A stretch of 5,869 bases of DNA from Methanobacteriota archaeon (GCA_030643285.1 DAOWMC010000077.1:1-5869), one strand, 5' to 3'; positions 1 through 4,970 are shown, counted from the stretch's first letter. Translations and numbers: made by a program. Notes: a model not told the origin generated them from the letters alone.

Positions 1-207
1 AGGTGTTGTTATACAGGATGTAACACCGGGCCTGTACTCGCATTTATCGATCTTTCTATTACAAAAGTTGCACTGTATGTTACATTTTTTTGCAACCGGA
101 AGATGAATACGGGCAACTTTGAAATGTGCTTTTTCACTGTAACAGGGATGTAGGCTCGTCAAATGTGCAAACTTTGAACCTATATCATCCCAACGTTCGT
201 TTTTCAT
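1..207 (-). CDS. NifB-like radical SAM protein, N-terminal fragment (runs off the left edge)
   Basis: Only the first 69 codons are present; the frame is open to base 1. The start ATG at 207 overlaps the afpA stop as ATGA and has a strong AAGGAGGA site at 213-220. Visible are HPCYSEKAH (residues 20-28), RIHLPVAKKC (33-42) and the radical SAM cluster motif C42-x3-C46-x2-C49, followed by NRK and RPGVTS (59-64). This combination is characteristic of NifB, which uses S-adenosylmethionine to build the 8Fe-9S carbide precursor (NifB-co) of the nitrogenase cofactor. It differs from textbook NifB just after the third cysteine. Canonical NifB reads roughly D-C-V-N-E-S-R there, whereas this protein has D-K-C-E-Y-R, one residue shorter with Cys and Glu shifted. 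It may therefore be a NifB paralogue rather than the nitrogenase enzyme. The neighbours are redox flavoproteins, not nif genes. Family call confident; exact function uncertain. Confidence 0.82.
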   Translation of the reverse strand, partial: MKNERWDDIGSKFAHLTSLHPCYSEKAHFKVARIHLPVAKKCNIQCNFCNRKIDKCEYRPGVTSCITTP

Positions 208-761
208 TTATTTCCTCCTTCAAATGATTTTATGATCCCCCCAATGTCATTGATATTTTCAATAACTGTTATTTTGGCCATCTTTTTTATCTTCTCTACG
301 TTTTCTATGTCAACCTCTCGCATTGTAAGGGTTAATTTCTTTCCACTTGGCAAAACGGTGACAACATCACCTCTTTTTTGATCTACCGGAAAAATATATA
401 CCGGAACATTTGCTTTCATCGCCTGTGAAACCGTGTTTGTCACCAACGTGTCTGCAATTCCACAGGCTATTTTGGCAGTTGTATTACCGGTTGTCGGGCA
501 TATCAAAAGAATGTCAAATTTTCCTATCTGAACCTGCCCGGCAATAAAAGGCGTATTTGGTCCTTTCTCGACACTCGGATTTGGAAATGAAGCCTCCAGT
601 TCGTCCCAGAGCTTGTACCATCTCACCACCTTTTCACCACTCTTTGATAGAAAAACCTTGATATCAACGTCGTGTTCATCCAAAATACGCTTCAAAAGTG
701 ATATTGATTCTTCAATAAAGTCCCCCGAACCTGTTATCCCCCAAGCAATTTTTAAACTCAT
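204..761 (-). CDS. afpA: Archaeoflavoprotein AfpA (FMN flavoprotein)
   Basis: A 185-residue protein of the flavoprotein/HFCD fold. It begins LKIAWGITGSGDF (residues 3-15), a glycine-rich FMN-binding turn. ICPTTGNTTAKIACGIADT (87-105) is the second flavin-binding segment, and TMREVDIENVEK lies at 146-157 near the C-terminus. This pattern matches AfpA of Archaeoglobus fulgidus, a flavoprotein reported to accept electrons from ferredoxin. It is also related to the flavin domain of archaeal dihydromethanopterin reductase DmrB, but no cysteine-rich ferredoxin tail is present here. The ATG at 761 is preferred over upstream in-frame starts because AGGAGATGAT sits just before it and the flavin-binding strand would be near the N-terminus, as in the family. 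It begins 4 bases after the isf stop and its stop overlaps the nifB-like start, so the three are probably co-translated. Physiological acceptor unknown. Confidence 0.88.
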   Translation of the reverse strand: MSLKIAWGITGSGDFIEESISLLKRILDEHDVDIKVFLSKSGEKVVRWYKLWDELEASFPNPSVEKGPNTPFIAGQVQIGKFDILLICPTTGNTTAKIACGIADTLVTNTVSQAMKANVPVYIFPVDQKRGDVVTVLPSGKKLTLTMREVDIENVEKIKKMAKITVIENINDIGGIIKSFEGGNK

Positions 762-764
762 TTT

Positions 765-774
765 ATCATCTCCT
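765..774 (-). promoter_or_regulatory. Ribosome binding site of afpA
   Basis: AGGAGATGAT on the minus strand lies 3 bases before the ATG at 761 and within the last codons of the isf gene. It decides the start of afpA in favour of 761 over the in-frame upstream start at 809, which would add 16 unconserved-looking residues and lie inside isf. Confidence 0.75.
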
Positions 775-1389
775 GTAGGTCGTACCAACCACATTAACGA
801 GCCTGTCAACAGTTTTATAAAGACTCTTAAATCCTTCAGTATCCTCTTTCACACCTTCTGCACGTTTATCTTTGGACCAGAAAGTAACGCCCATATTTGC
901 CCCGAAAGAACCTCCACCAACAGGGATCATCTCACTTATGAGATAAAAGTTTAATATGGCCTGAATCGCAAGTTCCTGACCACCCATCCGATCTCCTCCA
1001 CAAGCGATCGATGCTCCAACCTTATTTTTAAGTATCTTTGGGTCACTTGCAACAAGAGCCCTGCATCGGTCAATTATAACCTTTGTCTGCCCCGATAAAG
1101 TTCCCTGATATACAGGAGTGCCTATAATTACAGCATCGGCCCATTTCAGTTTATCATAAACATCCTGCATGTCATCTTTGTGGACGCAACCCTCTTTCTT
1201 TCTAATACAGTAATCGCAATGAATGCAAAAGTTTAATGTTTTTTTATGGCATGAAAAATACTCGGTTTCAGAAGAATACTTTTCTTTTGCATAATCCAGT
1301 GCGGCTCTTACCGCATAATCGGTGGAGCCAATCCTTGGGCTTCCTGAAATCCCAAATATCTTTACTTTAATATCTTTTTTATCTTCCAT
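766..1389 (-). CDS. Iron-sulfur flavoprotein (Isf family, FMN plus 4Fe-4S)
   Basis: A 207-residue flavodoxin-like protein. The N-terminus has the FMN phosphate loop GISGSPRIGSTD (residues 13-24). It is followed by the compact cysteine motif C55-x2-C58-x2-C61-x6-C68, which in the Isf family binds a 4Fe-4S cluster. TPVYQGTLSGQTK (91-103) and CGGDRMGGQE (130-139) complete the flavin-site motifs. Characterised Isf from Methanosarcina and Archaeoglobus moves electrons from ferredoxin to oxygen, peroxide or other acceptors, which fits the stress-type neighbours. The ATG at 1389 is chosen because an AAGGA site precedes it by 6 bases; an in-frame TTG at 1404 lacks support. The start overlaps the end of the thioredoxin reductase gene by 11 bases. 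afpA follows immediately, and as I recall an afpA-isf pair also occurs in A. fulgidus. Its direct electron partner here is not shown by the sequence. Confidence 0.88.
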   Translation of the reverse strand: MEDKKDIKVKIFGISGSPRIGSTDYAVRAALDYAKEKYSSETEYFSCHKKTLNFCIHCDYCIRKKEGCVHKDDMQDVYDKLKWADAVIIGTPVYQGTLSGQTKVIIDRCRALVASDPKILKNKVGASIACGGDRMGGQELAIQAILNFYLISEMIPVGGGSFGANMGVTFWSKDKRAEGVKEDTEGFKSLYKTVDRLVNVVGTTYRR

Positions 1390-2299
1390 CTTTAGTCCTT
1401 GCAAGATATTCGTATGCCCCTAAAGCCGCCTTCGACCCTTCTCCTGCTGCTATGATTATCTGTTTTTCCAGAACTTCTGTGACATCACCGCAAGCAAATA
1501 TACCTGTAATATTCGTACGATTTCTTGCATCTACTATGATTTCACCTATTTCATTACGTTTTATTGAACTTGGAACAAAATTAACGCTTGGTATGGAACC
1601 AATCTCAATAAATACGCCCTGAACATCTAAATTGGTCTCCAAACCACTGATTATGTCTTTGATTTTTAGTTGCTGAACAAATACCTCTCCTTTGATTTTC
1701 AATGTTTCAGTACTGTTAAGTATCGTAACATTTTCTGCTGCCTCAATTTTTTCTTTAACTACCTCGTCTCCACCCAACTTCGGATTGATATTAATCAGAT
1801 AGATCTTATTTGCGATTTTTGTTGATTGCAATGTAGCATCTAAAGCCGAGTTTCCTCCGCCGATAACAGCTACATCTTTTCGGGAAAAAAGAGGTGCATC
1901 GCAAGTTGCACAGTAGGTTACACCCTTGCCAAGAAACTCCTTTTCACCTGAAATATTCAACCGTTTTGGAATCTTCCCCGAGGCGATAACTACTACCCTG
2001 CCATTGTATCTGTCTTCTTTTGTTTCAACTTCAAATCCACCTGCTATCTCTGTTATGCTTTTTACGTTAGATCCAAGTTCTAAATCTATATCAAACTCTT
2101 TTATATGTTCTTCGAATTTTTGGACTAAATCGGCACCTGTAACAAATTGAAACCCAAGATAATTCTCAATATCCGAAGACAAAGCGGCTTGCCCTCCAAT
2201 ATTTTCAGAAATAACCAACGTGGAAAGTTTCTTTCTTGCCGCGTAGACTGCTGCCGTCAATCCTGCAGGCCCGGCTCCAATGATGATTACGTCGTACAT
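1379..2299 (-). CDS. Thioredoxin reductase-like flavoprotein of AhpF type
   Basis: A 306-residue FAD/dithiol pyridine-nucleotide oxidoreductase of full thioredoxin-reductase length. It has the FAD-binding GAGPAG (residues 8-13), the redox-active C130-A-T-C133 followed by DAPLF, the nucleotide-binding GGGNSALDA (147-155), and the C-terminal FAD motif FACGDVT (268-274). After the second Rossmann motif it reads YLININPKLGGDEV instead of the HRRxxxR that binds the NADPH 2'-phosphate. This and the C-terminal KQIIIAAGEGSKAALGAYEYL resemble the AhpF reductase core, so NADH or another donor is more likely than NADPH (inference). It lacks the N-terminal thioredoxin-fold domains of AhpF, and a separate glutaredoxin gene sits directly upstream. 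A comparable two-protein system (Cp34/Cp9) was described from the Clostridium pasteurianum rubredoxin operon. The ATG at 2299, 4 bases after the glutaredoxin stop, has only a weak ribosome site (GGGA), suggesting coupled translation. The cognate peroxiredoxin is not in the window. Confidence 0.9.
   Translation of the reverse strand: MYDVIIIGAGPAGLTAAVYAARKKLSTLVISENIGGQAALSSDIENYLGFQFVTGADLVQKFEEHIKEFDIDLELGSNVKSITEIAGGFEVETKEDRYNGRVVVIASGKIPKRLNISGEKEFLGKGVTYCATCDAPLFSRKDVAVIGGGNSALDATLQSTKIANKIYLININPKLGGDEVVKEKIEAAENVTILNSTETLKIKGEVFVQQLKIKDIISGLETNLDVQGVFIEIGSIPSVNFVPSSIKRNEIGEIIVDARNRTNITGIFACGDVTEVLEKQIIIAAGEGSKAALGAYEYLARTKDGR
1396..1400 (-). promoter_or_regulatory. Ribosome binding site of the isf gene
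   Basis: AAGGA lies 6 bases before the ATG at 1389, inside the 3' end of the thioredoxin reductase gene. It supports 1389 rather than the TTG at 1404 as the isf start and suggests translational coupling across the 11-base overlap. Confidence 0.6.
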
Positions 2300-2303
2300 C
2301 AAG

Positions 2304-2534
2304 TCACAATCCCAATTCTTTTTTAAGAGCTTCTTTATCAAATCCGACCAGTATTGTTCCATCGATCTCGATCTGTGGAACACCCATATGCTCACTTTTT
2401 TCTACCATCTTTTTTGCAGCTTCCTGATCTTCTGAAACATCGATATCTTTAAATTCGATGTTATTTTCCTTCAGAAAATCTTTTGTCATCTTACAGTAAG
2501 GGCATGTCGGAGTCGAATATACTGTTACTTTCAT
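2304..2534 (-). CDS. Glutaredoxin-like protein, YruB/NrdH type (CPYC)
   Basis: A 76-residue complete glutaredoxin-fold protein. The dithiol site is C11-P-Y-C14 after the beta-strand VTVYSTPT. The cis-proline segment is GVPQI (residues 51-55), and LVGFD (62-66) near the C-terminus is typical of the YruB-like group. There is no fused domain. It sits 4 bases upstream of the AhpF-like thioredoxin reductase, so the most economical role is as the dithiol shuttle that this reductase reduces and that passes electrons to a peroxiredoxin or other disulfide substrate. The Clostridium pasteurianum Cp9/Cp34 pair is the characterised precedent. Its start at 2534 has GAGGTGAT at 2539-2546, within the stop region of the rubredoxin-like gene upstream. 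Identity of the class is clear; the final substrate is inferred. Confidence 0.92.
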   Translation of the reverse strand: MKVTVYSTPTCPYCKMTKDFLKENNIEFKDIDVSEDQEAAKKMVEKSEHMGVPQIEIDGTILVGFDKEALKKELGL

Positions 2535-2539
2535 TTACA

Positions 2540-2671
2540 TCACCTCGTTTTAATTTTTTGTGATGGCATTTTCCAGAATATCGATTTTGGTGATCCGCAT
2601 ATAGGACATTGTTCCTGTGGTTCATCACCTTCATCGATATAACCGCACATGGTACATTTCCATCTTGCCAT
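2540..2671 (-). CDS. Stand-alone short rubredoxin-like protein (rubrerythrin-tail type)
   Basis: A 43-residue protein beginning ARWKCTMCGYIDEGDEP. It carries one iron-binding site made of two knuckles, C6-x2-C9 and C22-x2-C25, separated by only 12 residues. That short spacing is typical of the rubredoxin domain at the C-terminus of rubrerythrins, not of free rubredoxins, where about 29 residues separate the knuckles. The following SPKSIFWKM also resembles the rubrerythrin tail, and the last ten residues are basic. AGGAGGTG at 2681-2688 precedes the ATG at 2671. It probably serves as a one-electron Fe(SCys)4 carrier. A rubrerythrin-like diiron protein lacking this domain is encoded in the same cluster (3910-4416) and is a plausible partner. 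Linkage to glutaredoxin and thioredoxin reductase also recalls the rubredoxin operon of Clostridium pasteurianum. Confidence 0.85.
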   Translation of the reverse strand: MARWKCTMCGYIDEGDEPQEQCPICGSPKSIFWKMPSQKIKTR

Positions 2672-2714
2672 AGTTTTTTACACCTCCTGCATAAAACAAA
2701 GAAATGTATGTGTA

Positions 2715-2843
2715 TCACGCTGTTCCACATTTATGTGGATCTTTGGTTTGTGCCTCTTTTTTGAAGTAACAATCTTCACAGAGTTTTTTGCCTTCGAAAT
2801 CTTGTATATCGGTGGTTTCTTCACCGCAATCCTCACACTTCAT
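2715..2843 (-). CDS. Uncharacterised 42-residue five-cysteine protein (zinc-ribbon/LIM-like)
   Basis: A very small gene with the best ribosome site in the window, AGGAGGTGAT at 2849-2858, which argues strongly that it is translated. The protein starts MKCEDCGEE and contains C3-x2-C6 and C22-x2-C25 separated by 15 residues, then a lone C39 in the tail DPHKCGTA. Two CxxC knuckles at this spacing suggest one zinc (or possibly iron) bound in a treble-clef or ribbon fold. The second knuckle lies in GKKLCEDCYFKKEA. From memory, similar short proteins of the MKCEKCG...GKKLCEDCY type are scattered in anaerobic archaea and bacteria without known function. It is flanked by wrbA and the rubredoxin-like gene, so a redox or metal-related role is likely but not shown. 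No membrane segment or signal peptide. Confidence 0.78.
   Translation of the reverse strand: MKCEDCGEETTDIQDFEGKKLCEDCYFKKEAQTKDPHKCGTA
2724..2739. repeat. Perfect short inverted repeat near the end of the five-cysteine gene
   Basis: The sequence reads tccacat-tt-atgtgga, arms of 7 bases with a 2-base centre; as a hairpin it would be about 5-6 pairs with a 4-6 base loop. It lies within codons 35-40 of the small five-cysteine gene and is followed on the transcribed strand, after about 20 bases, by a T-rich run (TTTCTTTGTTTT). It could be a regulator half-site pair, a weak attenuator or RNA-processing point, or a coding coincidence. No second copy was noticed in the window. Confidence 0.35.
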
Positions 2844-2866
2844 ATTTTATCACCTCCTATTGGTTT

Positions 2867-3463
2867 TTACTTTACAGACAATTTTGATGATATTTCGTAA
2901 ATCCGTTTTCCAAGCGACTTTGCAAGCTTTAAATCTTCTTCCGTAGGTGAGTTATCTGCCATGATACCGGTGGTTGCAGTTGCACCATAGTATGAGCCAT
3001 GGGTTACTGTCTCGGGCTCTGTTGGCGGGATCCCAACGATCACCATACCATGATGGAGGAGCGGAATCATCATTGATAGCAATGTCGACTCCTTGCCACT
3101 ATGCATCGTAGAGTTTGTGACAAAAACTGCCCCCACTTTTCCGGATAAGGCACCTTTCATCCAAAGACCACCTGTTAAATCGATAAACTCCTTCAAAGGT
3201 GCTGCCATATTCCCAAATCTAGTTGGGGACCCAATGACAAGAGCATCTACATCTGAAAGTTCCTCTACCTTTGCTTCAGGTATATCATTCATTTTATCAA
3301 GTGTTGCCTTCCACCGTTCATCTTTTTCAATAACAAATTCAGGTGCGGCTTCATGTACCTTTCTTAAACAGGCCTCACCACCAGCCGCTTTTACTCCCTC
3401 TTTTATCGCTTCGGCAAGTATCAATGTGTTACCATATCTTGTGTAAAACAAAATGTATATCAT
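2867..3463 (-). CDS. wrbA: WrbA-type flavodoxin-fold NAD(P)H:quinone oxidoreductase
   Basis: A 198-residue flavodoxin-like protein of normal WrbA length. FMN-site segments are YTRYGNT (residues 7-13, phosphate loop), GSPTRFGNMAAPLK (78-91), the glycine-rich GGLWMKG (98-104), and MIPLLHHGM (132-140) with GSYYGA (156-161). All of these are WrbA signatures. The usual QHGGQE stretch is replaced by MHSGKEST (120-127), a modest divergence. WrbA proteins bind FMN and catalyse two-electron quinone reduction that avoids semiquinone radicals. Archaeal members are known, and the family is linked to oxidative stress. The start at 3463 has GAGGAGGAAG just upstream and follows the stop of the DUF4177-like gene after a single base (TAA-C-ATG), so the two are surely co-transcribed. 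Alternative: a generic flavodoxin/NADPH-FMN reductase; the SPTRFGNM motif makes WrbA the better call. Confidence 0.92.
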   Translation of the reverse strand: MIYILFYTRYGNTLILAEAIKEGVKAAGGEACLRKVHEAAPEFVIEKDERWKATLDKMNDIPEAKVEELSDVDALVIGSPTRFGNMAAPLKEFIDLTGGLWMKGALSGKVGAVFVTNSTMHSGKESTLLSMMIPLLHHGMVIVGIPPTEPETVTHGSYYGATATTGIMADNSPTEEDLKLAKSLGKRIYEISSKLSVK

Positions 3464-3464
3464 G

Positions 3465-3677
3465 TTACTTCCTCCTCTTCCAGACAGTCAGAATCTCACC
3501 CTGATGATAACCCAAATGGACAAGTTCCCAACCTTTTGATCCCTCTTCATTTAAAATTTTTTGAAGCTCATCCTCTAAAGGTTCATGTACAAAACATTCC
3601 CCTTCCATATCACATTCTATAACTTTCTCTTTACGCTCCATTCTGTCTCTTTTAATCTGATACTCCCATTCGTCCAT
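3465..3677 (-). CDS. DUF4177-like small protein
   Basis: A 70-residue protein with the pattern of the DUF4177 family. It has an N-terminal strand WEYQIKR (residues 4-10), then a helix-turn segment LNEEGSKGWELVHL (42-55), and a closing strand TVWKRRK (64-70). The central stretch EKVIECDMEGECFVHEP carries two cysteines (C22, C28) that are not part of a CxxC pair. The function of the family is unknown, and no catalytic motif is evident. The start at 3677 has GAGGTGAT at 3683-3690, located inside the upstream gene. The first 26 bases overlap that gene in another frame, which points to coupled translation of the two small proteins. The wrbA start follows the stop after one base. No transmembrane segment or signal peptide. 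Confidence 0.8.
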   Translation of the reverse strand: MDEWEYQIKRDRMERKEKVIECDMEGECFVHEPLEDELQKILNEEGSKGWELVHLGYHQGEILTVWKRRK

Positions 3678-3882
3678 TTTTTATCACCTCAATTAACTTT
3701 TTTCGAAAAGTTTCATCCTCCTTTAATTTTTTAATCTCCTTCCAGGTACTTGAGCAATCTTTGTACTCAACCTCTAAAAGGCTGTGAATGGCTTTATCAA
3801 CGGCTATTCGATCCTCTTTATCCTTCAACTCCACTCCAGCTTCTTTGATTACATCTTTCATATGACGAAAATAACAGCTCAT
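3652..3882 (-). CDS. Conserved-looking small protein starting MSCYFRHMKDV, function unknown
   Basis: A 76-residue soluble, mostly helical, charged protein. Notable segments are MSCYFRHMKDVIKEAG (residues 1-16), VEYKDCSSTWKEIKK (38-52) and a basic C-terminus. Cysteines are C3 and C43 only, so a metal site would need additional His or a partner. From memory, very similar proteins (MSCYFRHxKD... with VEYKxCxxTWKExKK) occur as hypothetical proteins in archaea such as Archaeoglobus and methanogens; I cannot verify this here. The ATG at 3882 is chosen because GGGGTG precedes it by 5 bases and the MSCYFRH start fits that remembered family; a TTG at 3909 is in frame but has no ribosome site. It begins 27 bases after the rubrerythrin-like stop and overlaps the DUF4177-like gene by 26 bases. 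No function is assigned. Confidence 0.75.
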   Translation of the reverse strand: MSCYFRHMKDVIKEAGVELKDKEDRIAVDKAIHSLLEVEYKDCSSTWKEIKKLKEDETFRKKLIEVIKNGRMGVSD

Positions 3883-3887
3883 TATTG

Positions 3888-3893
3888 CACCCC
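3888..3893 (-). promoter_or_regulatory. Ribosome binding site deciding the start of the MSCYFRHM protein
   Basis: GGGGTG on the minus strand is followed by CAATA and the ATG at 3882. It favours 3882 over the in-frame TTG at 3909, which directly abuts the previous stop codon and has no purine-rich stretch at the right distance. Confidence 0.55.
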
Positions 3894-3909
3894 ATTCACA
3901 ATTTAACAA

Positions 3910-4416
3910 TCAACCATCCAGTCTAAATCCTTCCTTCATACCAAACCATCCCGCGGGATTTTGAAGGTACTCCTGATAGTCCCACAGGTCAAGGTAATGA
4001 CCCCTCTCCTCACGTGAGAGTGCAATATAAAACCGCTTTTCAAAGGGATCAGTCGCTTCCTGTGCCAGATCATCGTAGAACTTGATACTTTTTTCTTCCA
4101 TCTCAATGCCAATATTTAGTGCATCTGTAATTTCTGCAAGTTCATTATCTGTTATCTTAGGATCCTTTGGAAAGACCGATTTTTTCCCCATATCATCTTC
4201 TGTAGGTGCCACAAACTTTGGCCACTTATTTTCACTTTTAAGTTTTTCATATATTTCTTTAGCGCTTGTAATATGCTTGTCTTCAGCTTCAGAAAGGGAT
4301 TTAAATAGATTTTTTGGATGTGATTGTGATGTCGTTTCACTTGCCTTTATATAAAATTCCTTTCCATCTTCTTCGAGTTTTATTGCAGTCTCAAGGGCTT
4401 TTAATCGTTCTTCCAT
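3910..4416 (-). CDS. Rubrerythrin-like ferritin-fold diiron protein without rubredoxin domain
   Basis: A 168-residue four-helix-bundle protein. The first helix has AIKLEEDGKEFYIKA (residues 11-25). The first E-x2-H iron pair is E45/H48 in AEAEDKHI-type context, the third helix has IGIEMEEKSIKFYDDLA (102-118), and the second E-x2-H pair is E137/H140 in REERGHYLDLW. This is the ligand layout of the rubrerythrin superfamily. The protein ends with NPAGWFGMKEGFRLDG and has no CxxC rubredoxin tail, so it would need an external electron donor if it acts as a peroxidase. A short rubredoxin of the matching type is encoded at 2540-2671. A loop of about 30 residues between helices 2 and 3 is rich in Lys, Pro and Asp. 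The ATG at 4416 has AGGTGA at 4421-4426 and lies 17 bases after the ferritin stop. Function as peroxide or iron handling is inferred. Confidence 0.85.
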   Translation of the reverse strand: MEERLKALETAIKLEEDGKEFYIKASETTSQSHPKNLFKSLSEAEDKHITSAKEIYEKLKSENKWPKFVAPTEDDMGKKSVFPKDPKITDNELAEITDALNIGIEMEEKSIKFYDDLAQEATDPFEKRFYIALSREERGHYLDLWDYQEYLQNPAGWFGMKEGFRLDG

Positions 4417-4433
4417 TTTTTCACCTACTGTGT

Positions 4434-4955
4434 TTATATTCCTGATATTGGCCCGGTTGGTGGAACAAACACCCTTGCTAAAAGCTCTTTATCAAGCGTT
4501 AGGAGCCCATTTCCATCACCTCCAATGAGTTTCAGTTTTGAGATTATATCGTTGTCATTTCCTTCTTCTTCGACCTGTTCAGTAACGTACCATTGCAGAA
4601 ATATGTTTGTAGCGTGATCTTTCTCTTCAATAGAAAGGTCCACAAGCTCGTTTATGCATTTTGTAACAAACTGCTCATGTTTTAGCGTCTTTTCAAACAT
4701 GTCTGAAGGTGACTCAAATATCGTGGGTGGTTTAGCAATCTCTGCAAGCTTTACCTGTCCTCCCTGGTTATTGATGTAGTCGTAAAACTTCATCGCATGC
4801 GTCATTTCCTCCTGATATTGCACCATAAACCAGTTTGAAAATCCCTTCAGCCCAATAAATGTGCTGTGAGCAGACATTGACATATAAAGATATGCTGAAT
4901 AGAGCTCCCTATTTAGCTGATTATTCAGCGCTTCTACCATCTTTTTACTTAACAT
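4434..4955 (-). CDS. ftn: Ferritin (non-haem, bacterial/archaeal FtnA type)
   Basis: A 173-residue complete ferritin. Its ligand positions coincide with E. coli FtnA numbering: ferroxidase residues E17, E50, H53, E94, Q127 and E130 with Y24. E49, E126 and E129 of the third iron site (site C) are also present. The C-terminal end has the fifth helix LDKELLARVF (154-163) and a short tail GPISGI. It should assemble as a 24-subunit cage that oxidises Fe(II) and stores ferric mineral in the cytoplasm; the Archaeoglobus homologue forms an unusual open cage, which cannot be judged here. The ATG at 4955 is preferred to the one at 4940 because it reproduces the canonical helix A numbering. Its ribosome site is weak (GAGTTGGA). 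It starts 15 bases after the YHS gene stop and precedes the rubrerythrin-like gene by 17 bases. Confidence 0.95.
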   Translation of the reverse strand: MLSKKMVEALNNQLNRELYSAYLYMSMSAHSTFIGLKGFSNWFMVQYQEEMTHAMKFYDYINNQGGQVKLAEIAKPPTIFESPSDMFEKTLKHEQFVTKCINELVDLSIEEKDHATNIFLQWYVTEQVEEEGNDNDIISKLKLIGGDGNGLLTLDKELLARVFVPPTGPISGI

Positions 4956-4970
4956 GTTGTTCCAACTCGT

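Noticed and set aside
613..954. Plus-strand open frame over afpA and isf
   Set aside because: It lies antisense to two well-supported flavoprotein genes, crosses their boundary, and its product shows no recognisable motif.
1926..2150. Plus-strand open frame inside the thioredoxin reductase gene
   Set aside because: Antisense shadow of a gene with clear FAD and CxxC motifs; composition is Ser/Phe/Pro-rich as expected of an antisense frame.
2300..2395. Upstream extension of thioredoxin reductase by 32 residues
   Set aside because: It would overlap the glutaredoxin gene, and the added residues precede the FAD strand YDVIIIGAGPAG, which starts at residue 2 in the family.
2672..2714. Internal promoter in the 43-base gap before the short rubredoxin gene
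   Set aside because: The gap has AT-rich stretches but no convincing TATA/BRE or -35/-10 pair at a sensible distance; it is adequately explained by leader plus ribosome site.
2491..2730. Minus-strand open frame covering the short rubredoxin region in another frame
   Set aside because: It runs across the end of one real gene, all of the rubredoxin-like gene and the start of glutaredoxin. The alternative frame at 2540-2671 has two CxxC knuckles and a strong ribosome site.
2649..2900. Plus-strand open frame with a hydrophobic, membrane-like product
   Set aside because: Antisense to the five-cysteine and rubredoxin-like genes. Hydrophobicity arises from reading the complement of Lys/Glu codons; no supporting ribosome site was noticed.
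3093..3446. Plus-strand open frame inside wrbA
   Set aside because: Antisense shadow of a gene with unambiguous WrbA motifs.
4082..4354. Open frames on both strands inside the rubrerythrin-like gene
   Set aside because: Both overlap a ferritin-fold gene with intact E-x2-H iron ligands and start without ribosome sites.
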